Assembly: GCA_024349245.1 (NCBI GenBank)
Contig: JALDNG010000003.1
Span: 10,599,001-10,663,000 of the forward strand
Length of the DNA stretch: 64,000 nucleotides
From: Neodontobutis hainanensis
Lineage: Eukaryota; Chordata; Actinopteri; Gobiiformes; Odontobutidae
Direction of reading: 5' to 3'
Part shown: one piece after another, positions 37,690-49,000 of the stretch
Layout: every line of letters begins with the position of its first letter
How positions within the stretch are numbered: position 1 is the stretch's first letter
Translations under genes and position numbers: made by a program
Notes under the pieces: model-generated
Told to the model about the DNA's origin: nothing
The model's input: the letters and a program-made list of their open reading frames with translations, nothing else
Databases searched by the model: none

Positions 37690-38900
37690 ACTCCATTTTT
37701 CGGAGACAGCGGTTACGTGGCCGGGCTGTCGCGGGGGAAGATGTCCTCGTAGGCGGGCGGCAGGTCAATGGTCGGCGCTGAGGAGAAGGGGAAGCTGTGG
37801 TGGTACACGGGCGCATAACCGGGCAGCTCGCGGGACGGGTGTCCACTGCGCGTGACTTCAGCACCGACTGGCTCCTCGAGGACGGTGAGTACAGCCAAGT
37901 TGATGTAGGACACGTGCTGCAGGTCCGAGGCGCAAGCGTCCCGCTCCTCCTCAAAAAGTGCCTCCTGCGCGCTCTGCCGCGCGTTCTGTCTCCTAGAAAA
38001 TTGCGCGGCTTTGTAGCGCTTGATGACGAGGAGGTTCACGAGCCCCAGCAGGCACTCGAGCGCGCTGAGGACAGTGGACAGCACGAGGCTGCGCTGGTAC
38101 TCCCGGAGCTGCGCGCACGCAGGGTGCTCCAGCCCCACGTGGAAGCAGTAGTGCGAGTACTTCCTCTCCACAAGCGACGCCGCGTCTCCGTCCACCACTG
38201 CGCCCGAAAAGGCGGTGAGGACCCCAAGCAGGACGACCACCACCCCAAGTAGCGCAAGGTTCCTGCAGCCAGGCGCGCGCGCAGAGCAGCAGAGCAGCGC
38301 AGAGCCCAGAAGCACCTGTCCGCCGCCCACGAGCAGCCCGGAGTAGAAGGCACCCGCAGCGGCACTGAGGCGAAAGTTTGCCTTCAACGCGGAGCCCAGC
38401 GACAGGCAGCGGAAGCCCACCACTACCTCGCTCAGGGCGCACGCGAACAGCAGCGCGCTGGACAAGACTGCGCACGCCCCTCTCGTGCTCCACTTCATTA
38501 TATCCCGCCTGTGGCGCGCTCCATTCTTCGCGCCACTGCCTCATCCTTCTGCGTCTCGTGTCCCGTCTCCCGCAGCAGCGCGCGCGCTCTGGGACATATC
38601 CGCCTGAGCTCCACTCAGACCGGCCGCTCTTCGCCGCAGCCGCATCTTGCGCGCATCCCGCCGCCCTTTTTACGGGAACCGTTACTGATCACTGACAGCA
38701 CGCGCTCCTTTGCGCTGCCGCGTGTCTCATCAGGGTTCCGCTTCACGAGCGCTGTCCCAGACTCAGCTCACTTTTCAGAGGTCTGCAGTCCGCCGTGTCT
38801 CGCGCTGAATGAGAACTGTGTAACTGCGCGAGGAGCCCGGACCAACGACCCGCAGCACGTCACCACGTCACCCCCACGAGCAGCGCACTGGGTCCTGAAG
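37690..38900. promoter_or_regulatory. tmem271: CpG island over the tmem271 gene and promoter
   Basis: CG dinucleotides are dense across the coding exon and about 400 bases upstream of its start codon (38499-38900), in sharp contrast to the AT-rich flanks. This implies an unmethylated promoter for the minus-strand gene. No TATA box is evident. Confidence 0.75.
37713..38498 (-). CDS. tmem271: TMEM271-like four-pass membrane protein, single exon
   Basis: Complete intronless frame of 261 residues starting 'MKWSTRGACAVLSS'. Four hydrophobic segments are visible at about residues 8-28, 47-71, 81-102 and 138-159. A conserved-looking loop 'GDAASLVERKYSHYC' (104-118) lies between the third and fourth. 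After the last helix comes a basic stretch, then a cytoplasmic tail with 'HVSYINLAVLTVLEE' (195-209), 'HPSRELPGYAP' (220-230) and a PPAY motif (247-250) that could bind WW domains. From memory, human TMEM271 starts with a very similar 'MKWS-RGACA', shares the 'SLVERKYSHYC' loop and is also single-exon, but is longer because of inserted low-complexity segments. It lies near PIGG in human, and pigg is in this window. Function is unknown. Open frames on the opposite strand and in other frames here are by-products of GC richness. Confidence 0.8.
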   Translation of the reverse strand: MKWSTRGACAVLSSALLFACALSEVVVGFRCLSLGSALKANFRLSAAAGAFYSGLLVGGGQVLLGSALLCCSARAPGCRNLALLGVVVVLLGVLTAFSGAVVDGDAASLVERKYSHYCFHVGLEHPACAQLREYQRSLVLSTVLSALECLLGLVNLLVIKRYKAAQFSRRQNARQSAQEALFEEERDACASDLQHVSYINLAVLTVLEEPVGAEVTRSGHPSRELPGYAPVYHHSFPFSSAPTIDLPPAYEDIFPRDSPAT

Positions 38901-39565
38901 AGCGTCTCCTAAAAGACGTCAGTGTGTTACACAATTTAAAGAGTTTACCCCAAACAACATCACGTGATGAAAGTAGAAACAGAGAAAAACCTTTACAGTG
39001 CAGTACTCTTTATGAATGACTCAATGTTGGTTTAGTCCTGGGCTTATCTGTCCTTTAAGTCCTGGGGTTACTCCTGGTTAAGTTAATGTTTCCTCTATAT
39101 AAATAAAGTAAATTAAAACCTCCTCCGCATCAAACCTTTTGTAAATCTCTGCTTCTACTAACACTGAACGTGTGATACACAGTGTCTTGGCCCTATGCTC
39201 TAAAATCCTTGGCTTGTGCCCACTCAGAGACAATCAGAGAAGCGTGAGTCTTACAAGAAGCATCACTGTTGAGTGAACATCTTTGTCCCAAAAGAAAAGG
39301 ACATGCTGCATGAGTCATTTGAAGCCTGGGTTGAAGCCTAATGCCTACTCCATAAACCAGCCCACAACATTTGACTGTGAAAAGCTCAAGTGTATTTCAA
39401 CGACACAAGCAAAATGGATTAGTGTACAATGCTCAGGTTCCATTGATACTGGTTTGTAAATGACTTTTTGACAAACCTGGCAACTTCCTGCTACACGGTT
39501 TGAATATCTGCGGTGTCAGGACTGTGTGCTTTCATTTCAGGGGACTCAGGGATGAAATTTTACTG

Positions 39566-39722
39566 AGCCAATAGGGCCGCAGTTGTAGAGCTGTTGTCCC
39601 ATAAGTGTGAGGTTAGCGGTTGAATTCCCACTCTCCCCACAGTTTCCAGTGGTGTTCCAGGTGTAACACTGGTGAATTGAAGCTTAATGTCAGTCGCTTT
39701 GGATAAAGGTGTCTGGTAAATG
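39566..39722 (+). repeat. tRNA-derived SINE, decayed head
   Basis: A mutated tRNA-like head ('gttgtagagctgttgtccca'), B-box region 'cggttgaattcccactctcc', central 'gtgttccaggtgtaacactg' and tail 'cagtcgctttggataaaggt'. This is the same family as the copy at 14390, in the opposite orientation. Confidence 0.8.
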
Positions 39723-42700
39723 TTCACACTACAGGTAAAGTAGAATTGAGGTATGTATTTATTTTTCTGCCTTAGATTTTTTTGGGGAGAAACCACACAG
39801 AATATGTGATCAGTCTTTCACCAGTTGTTGTTGCACCAGCTGCAACGAGAAAGTCCCATCTCGGACTGATGAGAGACTGTTAAAGTGTGTTCCTTATGTT
39901 CTGTCTACTCTGTAATCTCTTTATAGTTGCTGTCACGGCAGAAAACCTTCACAATAATGAGATGTTGGAAATGGAAGCAGATTTTTTGTAGTGATATCTA
40001 GTGATATGTAGGATATTCCGTCTTGACTTTAATTCAGAAGGTTCTGAGATTTGACAATTTCTGCAGCTGGAGCCTGGCTTGGAGTTTTCATCTTTCTCTG
40101 CTGAATATAAGACATGGTTCTGAAAAAATATTTAATTTAAACTAGTTACATCTGACTGCATGTGGTAAAAACAGACACAAGCCAAAACAAAGAGCGAGTA
40201 TCCCATGAAAAGAACATATCTATATGCCTTTGCTTCAACCTTTTTCTTCAATTTATTAAAAAAACTAAATCCCTTTTTCTTAGTGGCATTTCAAAATATG
40301 GGTTCATCGTGTGAATGGAAATGTATTGTAAAAAAATCTTGAAAATATCTTGGTTGATGTAGCATATAAAATGAGATTTCATGTTGTTGGGCCTGTTTAC
40401 ACTCGGTCTGTTTTAAGTCCAGTTTGATCATAACCTAAATGTAACCATGATGTCGTCCCAAAGCTGCTTGGACCTTTAGAAAAGAGAAATACAAGGATGT
40501 AACATGATACAAAACTGACAAAACTAGCTCTAAACTTTGCCATTTGTAAGTCACTAAACCTGGATGGGAAAACTTTCCGAGGACAAGCTCCAGTATTTGA
40601 TTTAATGAAGCAAAGATGGGCGGACGTTAGAGATTACACAGTCTCAGAGCCATTCATCACAATGAGCCACCTCATTGACTGCACCAGTACGGCTGCCAGT
40701 ACGAGCCCATGTGTGATATGGAAGTCTAATTAGGTCATTACGACTTTGCGATGGTTAGCAGATAAAAGTTAAAAGAGTTGAGGAGAAGCTGACGGATTGA
40801 TTGGCAGCGCGGACATCTCTTCAAAGTGGGTCGATGCACTGGCAGCATCTTGAAAGCAAGAGCGCTGCACATCAGCAGATTCAAACCATGTGGGCTTTGG
40901 TTTTGTTAAATGTGTGTGTTGAGAAGCATTCGATTGTAGCTGTGATTAGAAAGATACAAATAAACCTGGTCCGGGTCATCCCAGAGTTCAGACATACTGT
41001 AGTTCACAATCATATAAACACTTTTGGACCGAGGAATCTTGTAATCACAAACATGTTTTTCTTGTGGACATTGAGTTATACAATAAAAAGTTTAACAGTA
41101 ATCAAAAAAATACAAACTTGAATGAAGCAAGCAAAAACTCAGAGTCCAAAGGTAGGTCCTAAAACAGACAAACTGGAAAATACAATGTCCATAAAAGGGC
41201 TGGGTAGCTCTGGAAAAGAGGGACGTCTCACTTCCACTCGATTCATGAAACTGGTGAGTGTCAAGGGCAAGTGGCCCATTAGACCCTCCAGAGCGAGTCT
41301 CTGAAACAGGATCATATATTTGGGGAAAAGGTAAGACTAAATTGTTTGTCACACATGCTTTTAAATGTAAATTTGAAAATTGCCGACAAAGAAAAATGTA
41401 CATTAAACGTCTTTGTTTTCTTACATATTTTTTAACATTATCCAGAGCATAATAGATTCCTCGCCACTTGTGCTTGGTGTGTAACCACGGTGACAGAGAG
41501 GTCCTGCGCCCATCACAGCAAGGGTAGTGCGTCCGTCCCTACTCTGTGATCAACGGAACTCCATTCAGCTCCGAGAGTCTCCACAGACCGAGGGCACAGG
41601 AAGTAGAAGGTGGAGTTCTATAGTTAACTAACAGGAGATGAGGAACAATCTGATAAACTGGAGTGAGTGTGAAGATGGGAGAAAATGGGACTAAAACATA
41701 AAAAAACAGAACTGGAAACAAACAGCATAAAAAAAAACTCCATAAAGTTTGCATGACAGAAGTCTAAAAGAAGTCTGACCATCATGTCTATATTGTTTTT
41801 GTTTTTATTCATTCATTCAATTTCTTCCACTTCCTGGGTGATTGGAGCCTATCCCAGCTAGTTTGGCCAGCTGCGACTAACTCTTTTCCTATTCTATACA
41901 AAGAAGTAGGGTACCCTGTTGCTTGCGTTCCATTTCAAAGCCGTGGTTTACTGGAGAAATTTTAACCAAACAGAGAAACACCCGGACGTGACGCAAAAAA
42001 AGACAAAACTGTTCGTCAACAAGGAAGCCACGTGAGCGCCACTGTCCAGCAGTAGAGCGGACACCAAAGCGGTTTCATCGTTTTCATACTTTGCTAGTTA
42101 TCCAAAACTGAGGCGATAGGTCACTTCAAGGTCACAACGCACGTAGCAGAAAAACATCACCTCTAGTATAAGTTAGGGGTCAGGTCTCATTTGGTTTATC
42201 GTCAGAGTAAATATATAAATAAAATAAAAAAGCCCTCAAACATATAGAGTCAGAGAGTGTTGAGCAGGATGGGAGCAGAGAGGAGTAGTGACACCCGCAG
42301 TGACAGGTCCGGCTGAAAAATCCACTGTTGGGTCATAAATATTAATGAGGCTAAATCAGTCCCCAGTGTTGTTGGTGAGGACTCAAGTGGAGTTTTTCCT
42401 GTTTCTTTTGCAGTAAAAGGTAAATTAAAAAAACAAGGCAGTTCTTCTGGTGCATGAGAACGCCTGAAAAATGAGAAGACGAGCAAAAGCAAGGGACAAA
42501 AGGGAGAATAATTGGTTTTAAAAAAGTGAAAAAAAAAAACATGTGGATTTAGTGTTTTTAAGCTTACATTAACAATAAAATAGTGTTGTATAAACTTAAG
42601 AACTGACATAAAACAATCAAAATGTGTGGGTAATCACCTAACAGCATATTGTAATAGAAACCATCTGTTAAAAAAAACGAAATAAAAAAAAAACACACCA

Positions 42701-43145
42701 CAAGGGAATTTTTTAACATGAGAATTTTCAGGCTTTGGCCAATCACAGCTCACTTCTGGGAAACGGAGCGCTCCCATTGGTCCACACTGATGTCAATAAG
42801 GCAATGAAGCACAATTCAGCAAAGATTTTCATTTTATTATTAACAATATTATTTCTATTCACTGTGGTTGTGGGCTCACATTGGTACCCATCTTCTTACC
42901 TAGTTATTTGTTTAATTTTCAGAGACAAACAGTGCATGACAGAGGCAGGCTTCTTCACTCTTCGTCCTCACCACAGAACTCGTGCTTGCTGCAGAAAGTG
43001 TCCTGACAAAAGCCTTGATTAGCTTCTAAAACAAGAGGTGTAGGCCTCACGGAAACTACATTTAAAACAATCCACTGAAGAGTATTTGCACAGTTTCTCT
43101 TTTCTGTGTGTCTCTGTGTCGACAGAGTCCTGGCAGGAGGCAAAC

Positions 43146-43167
43146 AGTGACCTGTCGACAGGTCACT
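43146..43167. repeat. Perfect 22-bp palindrome
   Basis: 'agtgacctgtc' is immediately followed by its exact reverse complement 'gacaggtcact', with no spacer. Confidence 0.9.
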
Positions 43168-43344
43168 CAACAGCAGTAGCTCCAGTTGTCCTATGTGTCA
43201 CAAAGTTTAACAGTATGTAAGGTGGGTTTATCTGATTGGATATTATGTGACTTGTGTCTTGGTGGTTGCTTACTGTTCGGTCGCAGGCTGGCAGTTGATG
43301 GTTTGGTCTGGGTCATTCCTTCAGGCATCACAGTGGTGCAAACG

Positions 43345-44358
43345 GACAACTACGGAGGAACAGAACAGTTTCCTTACCCTAGCAGAATTTGTAATTTTTT
43401 GGGCCATTTTTCAGAGAATATAAAAACTTCTTTCACTCAAAGTTAGTGGTTGGGTGAAGCCAAACAATAGTGTTTATTTGTTTTTAAATCATTATGACAA
43501 CAGAAACTACCCAAATGAATGTCATCAAAAGTTTAAAGGTTTATACCCCAGTTCTTAATACCATGTTTTACCACCTTTAACATCAATGACAGCTTGACGT
43601 TTTTTGTGGTAGTACTGGATGAGGCTCTTTATTTCCTCTGATGGTAAATTCTTCTTTGCAAAAAACTCCAGTTCCTGTAAATTCTTGGGCTCTTGCATGA
43701 ACTGCACATTTGAGATCTCCTCAGAGTGGCTCAATGAAACTGAGGTCAGTCCAGAGCCTGTGGCCAATGACAGGTTGACCTGACCTTGTGCGTTTGATCG
43801 TTGTCATGTTGAAATGTTCATGTACGTTCAAGTACGTCTCATGCGCAGCTTCCCGGCTGATGAGTGCAAATTCTACCCCAGTATTTTCTGATAACATGCT
43901 GCAGTCATCTTTTCCTGCGCCTTTGTAGCTCACAAATCCCGAACAATTTTCCTGGCCGTTGTGGCTGAAATATTTGTTGGTCTACCTGATCATTTCATTT
44001 TTCACTTATTAGAGTTGAACACTGCTGATTGGTATTATCTATTCTTTTTCTATTTATCTTTTTATATCCCTTTCCTGTTTTACAGTTCAATTACCTTTTC
44101 TCACAGATCCTTTGACAATTCTTACGCTTTTTCCATGACTTGGACAGAAACATCAGTGCAGCAGTGGATGAAATTTGCAAGGGTCTGTCAGGAGCCCAGA
44201 AACTTACTGACCTTTTATTCACACACACTGATTACAAACAAACAGATCACAGGTGAGGATGGTTGCCTTTAGTAGCCATTCAAACCTGTTTGTGTTTGTT
44301 CATTAGGCAAAAACCATTAGGGTATGTAAAGATTTTGTCTTATGAGCACAACTGTATT
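43345..44358 (-). mobile_element. Tc1-like DNA transposon, internally deleted and broken
   Basis: On the minus strand, the right end carries the complement of 'agggtatgtaaagattttgt' and 'gagcacaactgta', the known Tc1-like terminus 'tacagttgtgctcata'. The other end carries 'ccttaccctagcagaattt'. Inside, 43555-43767 encodes the C-terminal end of a Tc1 transposase ('NLQELEFFAKKNLPSEEIK' and a final 'VIDVKGGKTWY'). 43721-43933 holds further transposase sequence in another frame. About 43940-44110 resembles the N-terminal helix-turn-helix end with many stops. Much of the catalytic DDE domain is missing, so the element cannot move itself. Confidence 0.8.
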
Positions 44359-45185
44359 TAGGGTCCGCTGTCACACCAGCTACATGGCTCTGTGGTCAAG
44401 ATATCCTGTTTAGTACAGACTCCTAATGAGCTATCAGCCAAACATTTCTTCAAACCCGTGCAGAGAAGGCACTGAACTAAAAGGGGTTTTAACACAGGGC
44501 ATCAAATACACTATACTCATATATGTAAAGGAGTACAACCTACAAGGAGTGGCCAAGGTTCTGTTTCTCACAAAGCCTCACATATTTCATTAACAGTCTG
44601 TTAAATAAATTTACTAACATGGCCCCAAAAGTCCCAAAGGAACAATACATTATGTTCAGGTTTGACGTCACATGTAGTGTTGTGTAATGGTCTCAGAAAA
44701 TCTTCAAGGGTAAATTAAAGTATTACTGTTTGAGAGAAGGGCCCTGCAACATAAAGAGACATTAGCCTGGCCTTAAACGGTAGAGTATGTTTACACTCAG
44801 TGTGACCGATTGTGGCCACAAAGTATGTATCAGTATTTTGTGGAGAAAAAACTTGGTCTGGTTTACCTTTTTTAATAAAAAGAAAAAAGAAAAAAAAGAA
44901 AGGTCTCTTAGTTGCGTTTGGCGATGGAGAGTGTCCGCCAAAAGACAGAAACAAAAAAAACAAATCAGGTAGTGAACATTGTCTCCTACAAATTATGAAG
45001 ACAATTAATTGCCAGAGTCAGGTTTAATTAATAGATGTCTGTTTATGTTAGCCTTGTGAGGTGCAAGATTATTCACATTCAGGGTTATTAGCTTTCTGTA
45101 AAAAAAAAAAAACTCTGTCAGACAATAAAGATATCATCTCTCCCAAACTCAATACTTTACAGATAGCTTAAGGGCTTGTTTCTTC
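44359..45185. other. Intergenic, nothing recognised
   Basis: AT-rich, with poly-A and poly-AG tracts at about 44874-44900. No coding or named repeat signal. Confidence 0.45.
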
Positions 45186-45189
45186 AGTC

Positions 45190-45285
45190 TGTTCTTGGCA
45201 TTATATAAGAGCTTCTTTTGCCCAAAGCTACAGACTCTACACTCGGAAAGGAATAACTTGCAATAAATACAGGTTTGAGAAGTTC
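45190..45285 (-). pseudogene. Third, most decayed copy of the fnta terminal-exon region
   Basis: 'gcttcttttgcccaaagcta' plus 'agactctacactcggaaagg' aligns by eye with 'ccccttttgcccacagccac' and 'aattctacaccatgaaaaga' at about 45776-45815, and more weakly with the true exon around 46900-46945. It has no usable frame. Confidence 0.45.
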
Positions 45286-45314
45286 TGGGTAGTTCTGCTT
45301 CTTCCCGGTGGGGG

Positions 45315-45395
45315 TCATGGGTGACTGGAGCCTATCCCAGCAGTTTAAGGCCTTAGGCGGGGTACACCCTGGTCAGTGGTCAGTCAGTTGCAAGG
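45315..45395 (+). repeat. Common fish interspersed repeat fragment
   Basis: 'ggtcatgggtgactggagcc', 'tatcccagc' and 'aggcggggtacaccctggtc' match a very abundant teleost repeat segment. It lies between the two decayed fnta exon copies. The family name is unsure. Confidence 0.6.
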
Positions 45396-45524
45396 CTGGC
45401 ACTTAAAATAATTCACTCTCTATAGGGACACAATTCTTGGAAACATTTCTATGAAAAAAATATATATATATAAAAAAAAAACAGCCTGCAGATGGTATCT
45501 TGGACGGATTCTAACTCATGTGGT

Positions 45525-45850
45525 ACCAACCTGACCCGTACTGTACAGCTCAGGGGAAATGTGGCTTTGTAATGGTGTTAGCAGGAGGCAGCTCTAACTC
45601 AGCTCTTGTTGCTCAAAAAGTTGGGGCTGACTCCTCCGGTTCTTCTCCTGCGTATTTCAGATTAATCTGTTCTATCAACTTGAAAAGGAATATCTTCCAG
45701 CCACAACATCTGCATATAACTTTTGCTTTGAGCCCTATGCCGAGATTCTTTTGTTTGTTCTCAGTATTGTATGGAGCCCCTTTTGCCCACAGCCACAAAT
45801 TCTACACCATGAAAAGAACAACCAGCAAGAAATACAAGCGTTAGAAGTTT
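45525..45850 (-). pseudogene. Duplicated, broken copy of the fnta terminal exon
   Basis: The minus strand encodes 'AGEEPEESAPTF', matching 'AGEKPEESAPTFEELS' at the end of the true fnta protein. An inserted T then shifts the frame into an immediate TGA. Homology continues past the stop-codon region: 'accaacctgacccgtactgt' at 45526-45545 also occurs at 46711-46730, the same distance below the true stop. The upstream part (to about 45820) is recognisable only in patches and has lost its frame. The copy lies 1.19 kb downstream of the real exon, so it is a tandem duplicate rather than a retrocopy. If spliced, it would give a truncated or altered C-terminus. Confidence 0.7.
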
Positions 45851-46257
45851 AGACTCTTTCTGGTCTTTTCTCAGTTTTAAGTTTAATATTATCACTCAAG
45901 TATTTATTATAAATGTGTTCAAATATCTCTGTGTAGCTCACCCACAAGAAAAAGGACAACAGTAAAATGTTATTCCACACTTTTAAAGACTGGAGATTAC
46001 TTCTTTTGGGAATGACAGCGAATGAACTGTATCTTGTCTGACCTCAACATGTCATTAAGAGAAGGCTAAATTAAAACACTAAAATGGTGTTAGATCATCA
46101 GTTAAAGTTTAAAAAAATGCACTTGTTTGTTCGGAAAGCAAGCCCTAGTCTCTACATACAATCTCTGTATGTAGTGCTCTTGGTTATGTCAATATAAACT
46201 ATACATCACAGTAGTTTACAGTAACGTCACAGCTCTGCACAGGAGTTTAAACAGTCG

Positions 46258-46746
46258 AGGCACGTTTCCACTGGAGCGGTACGGGTCAGGTTGCTAACCT
46301 TTGGGTAGCATGGTAATAAGAACCGTGGATAATCAGTGCAGACTGGTGACCGGACGAGGGAAACAAATCAAGCTTGTCTTTTTCTTGTGAAACATTTGCC
46401 AAGGAACATACATTTATTTCACTTTAACTTGAACCTAGCATTAAACTGGAGGTTTCCGGTTTTAAAACAAGGTCTGCATCGTCTGTTATTTTGTGAATTA
46501 AACACATTGCATTAACATTAAAAGCACATTAAACTGTAGCTCCAGCCTCTCAAAACATTTTACAAAATTTGCTTCTTTATTCTAATGACAATGACAATAC
46601 ACATACATTTTAAAGGTTTAGTTTGAATATTATTTATTTCTCTTACAGAAACACAAGAGGTTGATGTTTATGTAGCAGATACCGGCCTCCAGTAAACACA
46701 CCTTGTGATACCAACCTGACCCGTACTGTGCAGCTGAGTGTAACTG
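46258..46746. mobile_element. MITE-like element in the fnta 3' UTR
   Basis: The left end 'cgtttccactggagcggtac' with 'gggtcaggttg' pairs with the complement of 'caacctgacccgtactgt' and 'gctgagtgtaactgtgg' near 46714-46746. The element starts about 25 bases after the fnta stop codon, so most of the 3' UTR would be repeat DNA. Candidate polyadenylation signals for fnta (TTTATT at 46633-46638 and 46576-46581) lie inside it. Confidence 0.5.
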
Positions 46747-46771
46747 TGGATTTATATTAGTGGTAACAGTT

Positions 46772-48964
46772 TTAACTCAGCTCTTCAAAAGTTGGGGCTG
46801 ACTCCTCTGGTTTTTCTCCTGCATCATTTAGGTCAATGTGTCCATATTTATTTTTTAAAGAACGTCCCAAAAACAGCCAGTATTCTTTGCGTATCGTGTC
46901 TTTCTTTGCTGCCAGGAGGTCACAGATCTACAACAAAACGAAAAGCAACATTAGGGGCTTTGAATTAGTTCAGGTCTACATGTGTGCAAATACATTTCTT
47001 TTCCCTTGTACAATTCGTGCTTGTGCTCACATTTATAGTTTGCAGTTGAGACAGTAAATATGTTCAAAAATCCTACTTTAGTCTTTGTTTAGTTTTACTC
47101 CAGTCTTGTTTGTTTTTGATGAAAAAATGGTCTTAACACTGGTTTATGTGCAGCAGAATGAACTGAAAATGTGAAGCCATAGTCTGACAATGACTTGCAT
47201 TTTCTAGATGTGTTACTCTGACTGAGAGGAGTTTAAATTCAAAGCTAAAATCCTAACAGTGATGTTTTTATTGTGCAGTGTGTGGGAAGAGACAATACTT
47301 ATTTATTTGCATCTGTAGGTTTTGAAAAGTGACTTACGTCTAAAGCCTTTCTTAATGTTTCCTTCTGTTCCTCAATGTCCTGGTTGTCTTTTTGGCTGCT
47401 GTTCTCTAAGGTGTCTTCAAAGCAGTCAAACAGAAATGCCAGCAGGTAAGGCGAGCAGTGCGTCTCCTTCAGCTCCAGGACTTTTTCAATGAGACCAGGC
47501 TGAGTCGACAGGCTGCGGTCTTGAAGCATCCTTGAAGAAACAGAGTCTTGTCAGTGAGCTTTGCCACTTTTCTACTTGAATTTTACGTTGTTGGCTTCAA
47601 TTTACAGTGCATGACTGAAAAAAAAATGTCATTCCCTAACTCTATTCACAACAGAGACTAAAGATCTTTCAATCTCACCCTTTTAAATAGTTCCATGCAC
47701 TTTCATTGTGAGGGGCCTTTCTGATCTGGGTCAGACAATACCTAAAGAGAAACATATTTTTAAAACAAAACAATGCTACAATAAAGAAAACAAGCAGAAA
47801 ATGACCAGAAGTTTAAATTAAAAAGTGACATTATAAATACACAACAATGTTTTTCTGAGTAGACGGCAGCAACCAAAAGCCGTCTGCAGTAAAGCCTGAC
47901 AGTTTGTGTCTGAACTGCAGTTCTCGCGTGAGTAAGATGTATATTTCAATTCAATCCATTTAACTGATATTGTGAACAGTTGTGCATATCCAAGTGAACG
48001 CAGATATGGGCCAGTGTTGTGTAAACAGATCGTCAGAGGTAAAACTTACCCTATCTCTCGTTCAATTACAGCTGGGTCAGAGAAACCTGTTGTGTGAGAA
48101 ATGACAAAGTGTCTCTGGTTCCAGGCAGAGTTGTTCCTGACGTCTTCTTCCAAGAGGCTCTCTACAAACTCCAGCTCGTGGTCCCACAGTTTGTACTCCT
48201 GAATACAGATAAAGGGTTTTAACTGTGCAAAAAGAAGACTACTAAAAGAAATAAGCCAGGTCTCTCACATCATTAAATCTGATCTACTTGCCATTTGACA
48301 GCACAAAAATAACTGAAATGAACAAAGATTTAAAAAAAAAACTGCTTGGTGAAACAAATAGAAAAGTATGAAAAAAAAAATAAAATAAAAAAATAAAAAT
48401 CAAAGCAAAGAGGCAAAAAATATAAATTCAGGTTTTTCAGATACACCACCAGTGTGTGGCATTTGTTTAACCTCCTCCGATAATGCTGTTAAGACTTCTT
48501 TATACAAGTCACTACTAACTAACTAAAATATACAAAAAAATCAACAGTTCTAAAATCAGGGATGTATAATTATTAAAGGATTAGGTCATCACTGCACAAC
48601 ACTACACAAACTTTACAGGACTGAAAAACTGGTCCACTATACTGAAGGTTTTCCAGGATGACAGGTAACCCTGAAGAAGGACAGACTCTGGCAGAGGGTT
48701 GGATGAAATTTCTCAGGTTTTTAAACGACTGTGACACCGACCTGGATGACCCACTGCCTGTGCTGCCAGGCGTGGTAGTTCTTGGCGTCTTGGCTGAGGA
48801 TGTCTGCAATGAACTCCAGCTCCTCTGATGGATCGTTCAGCCACTCCACGACCATTCGCCTGTGATGCCTGGAGAAGGATAAACAAAACCCCTCATTAAA
48901 TATCCTCAGCTGCAAGTCACAACCTGGTCACTTTGTTTAATGTTTACAATAAGTTCACTGTTTT

Positions 48965-49000
<36 letters not shown>

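Larger units (their letters stand above)
32229..37690. other. Gene-free region
   Basis: No gene could be supported. It contains a small hairpin (33304-33337), a SINE remnant (33380-33515), a decayed series of similar units (about 34140-35130) and an A-rich 'aacaaa' tract (about 36085-36180). TTTATT at 37408-37413, the complement of AATAAA, could end the tmem271 transcript. Confidence 0.5.
38930..43340. other. Intergenic, no firm gene
   Basis: It holds a SINE (39566-39722), a unique GC-richer block (about 40620-40790), a short repeat piece with 'ggagcctatcccagctagtt' (41846-41865) and a perfect 22-bp palindrome (43146-43167). Frames at 40801-41121 and 42735-43022 lack family support. Confidence 0.45.

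Noticed and set aside
37797..38544. Long open frames on the plus strand and in other minus-strand frames across the tmem271 locus
   Set aside because: They arise from the GC-rich composition of the real coding exon, have arginine-rich improbable proteins, and lack family resemblance.
40801..41121. 106-codon frame upstream of tmem271
   Set aside because: Begins without ATG and shows no recognisable domain; composition matches non-coding flanks.
45518..45844. 108-codon plus-strand frame
   Set aside because: It is the antisense of the decayed fnta exon copy and has no family resemblance of its own.
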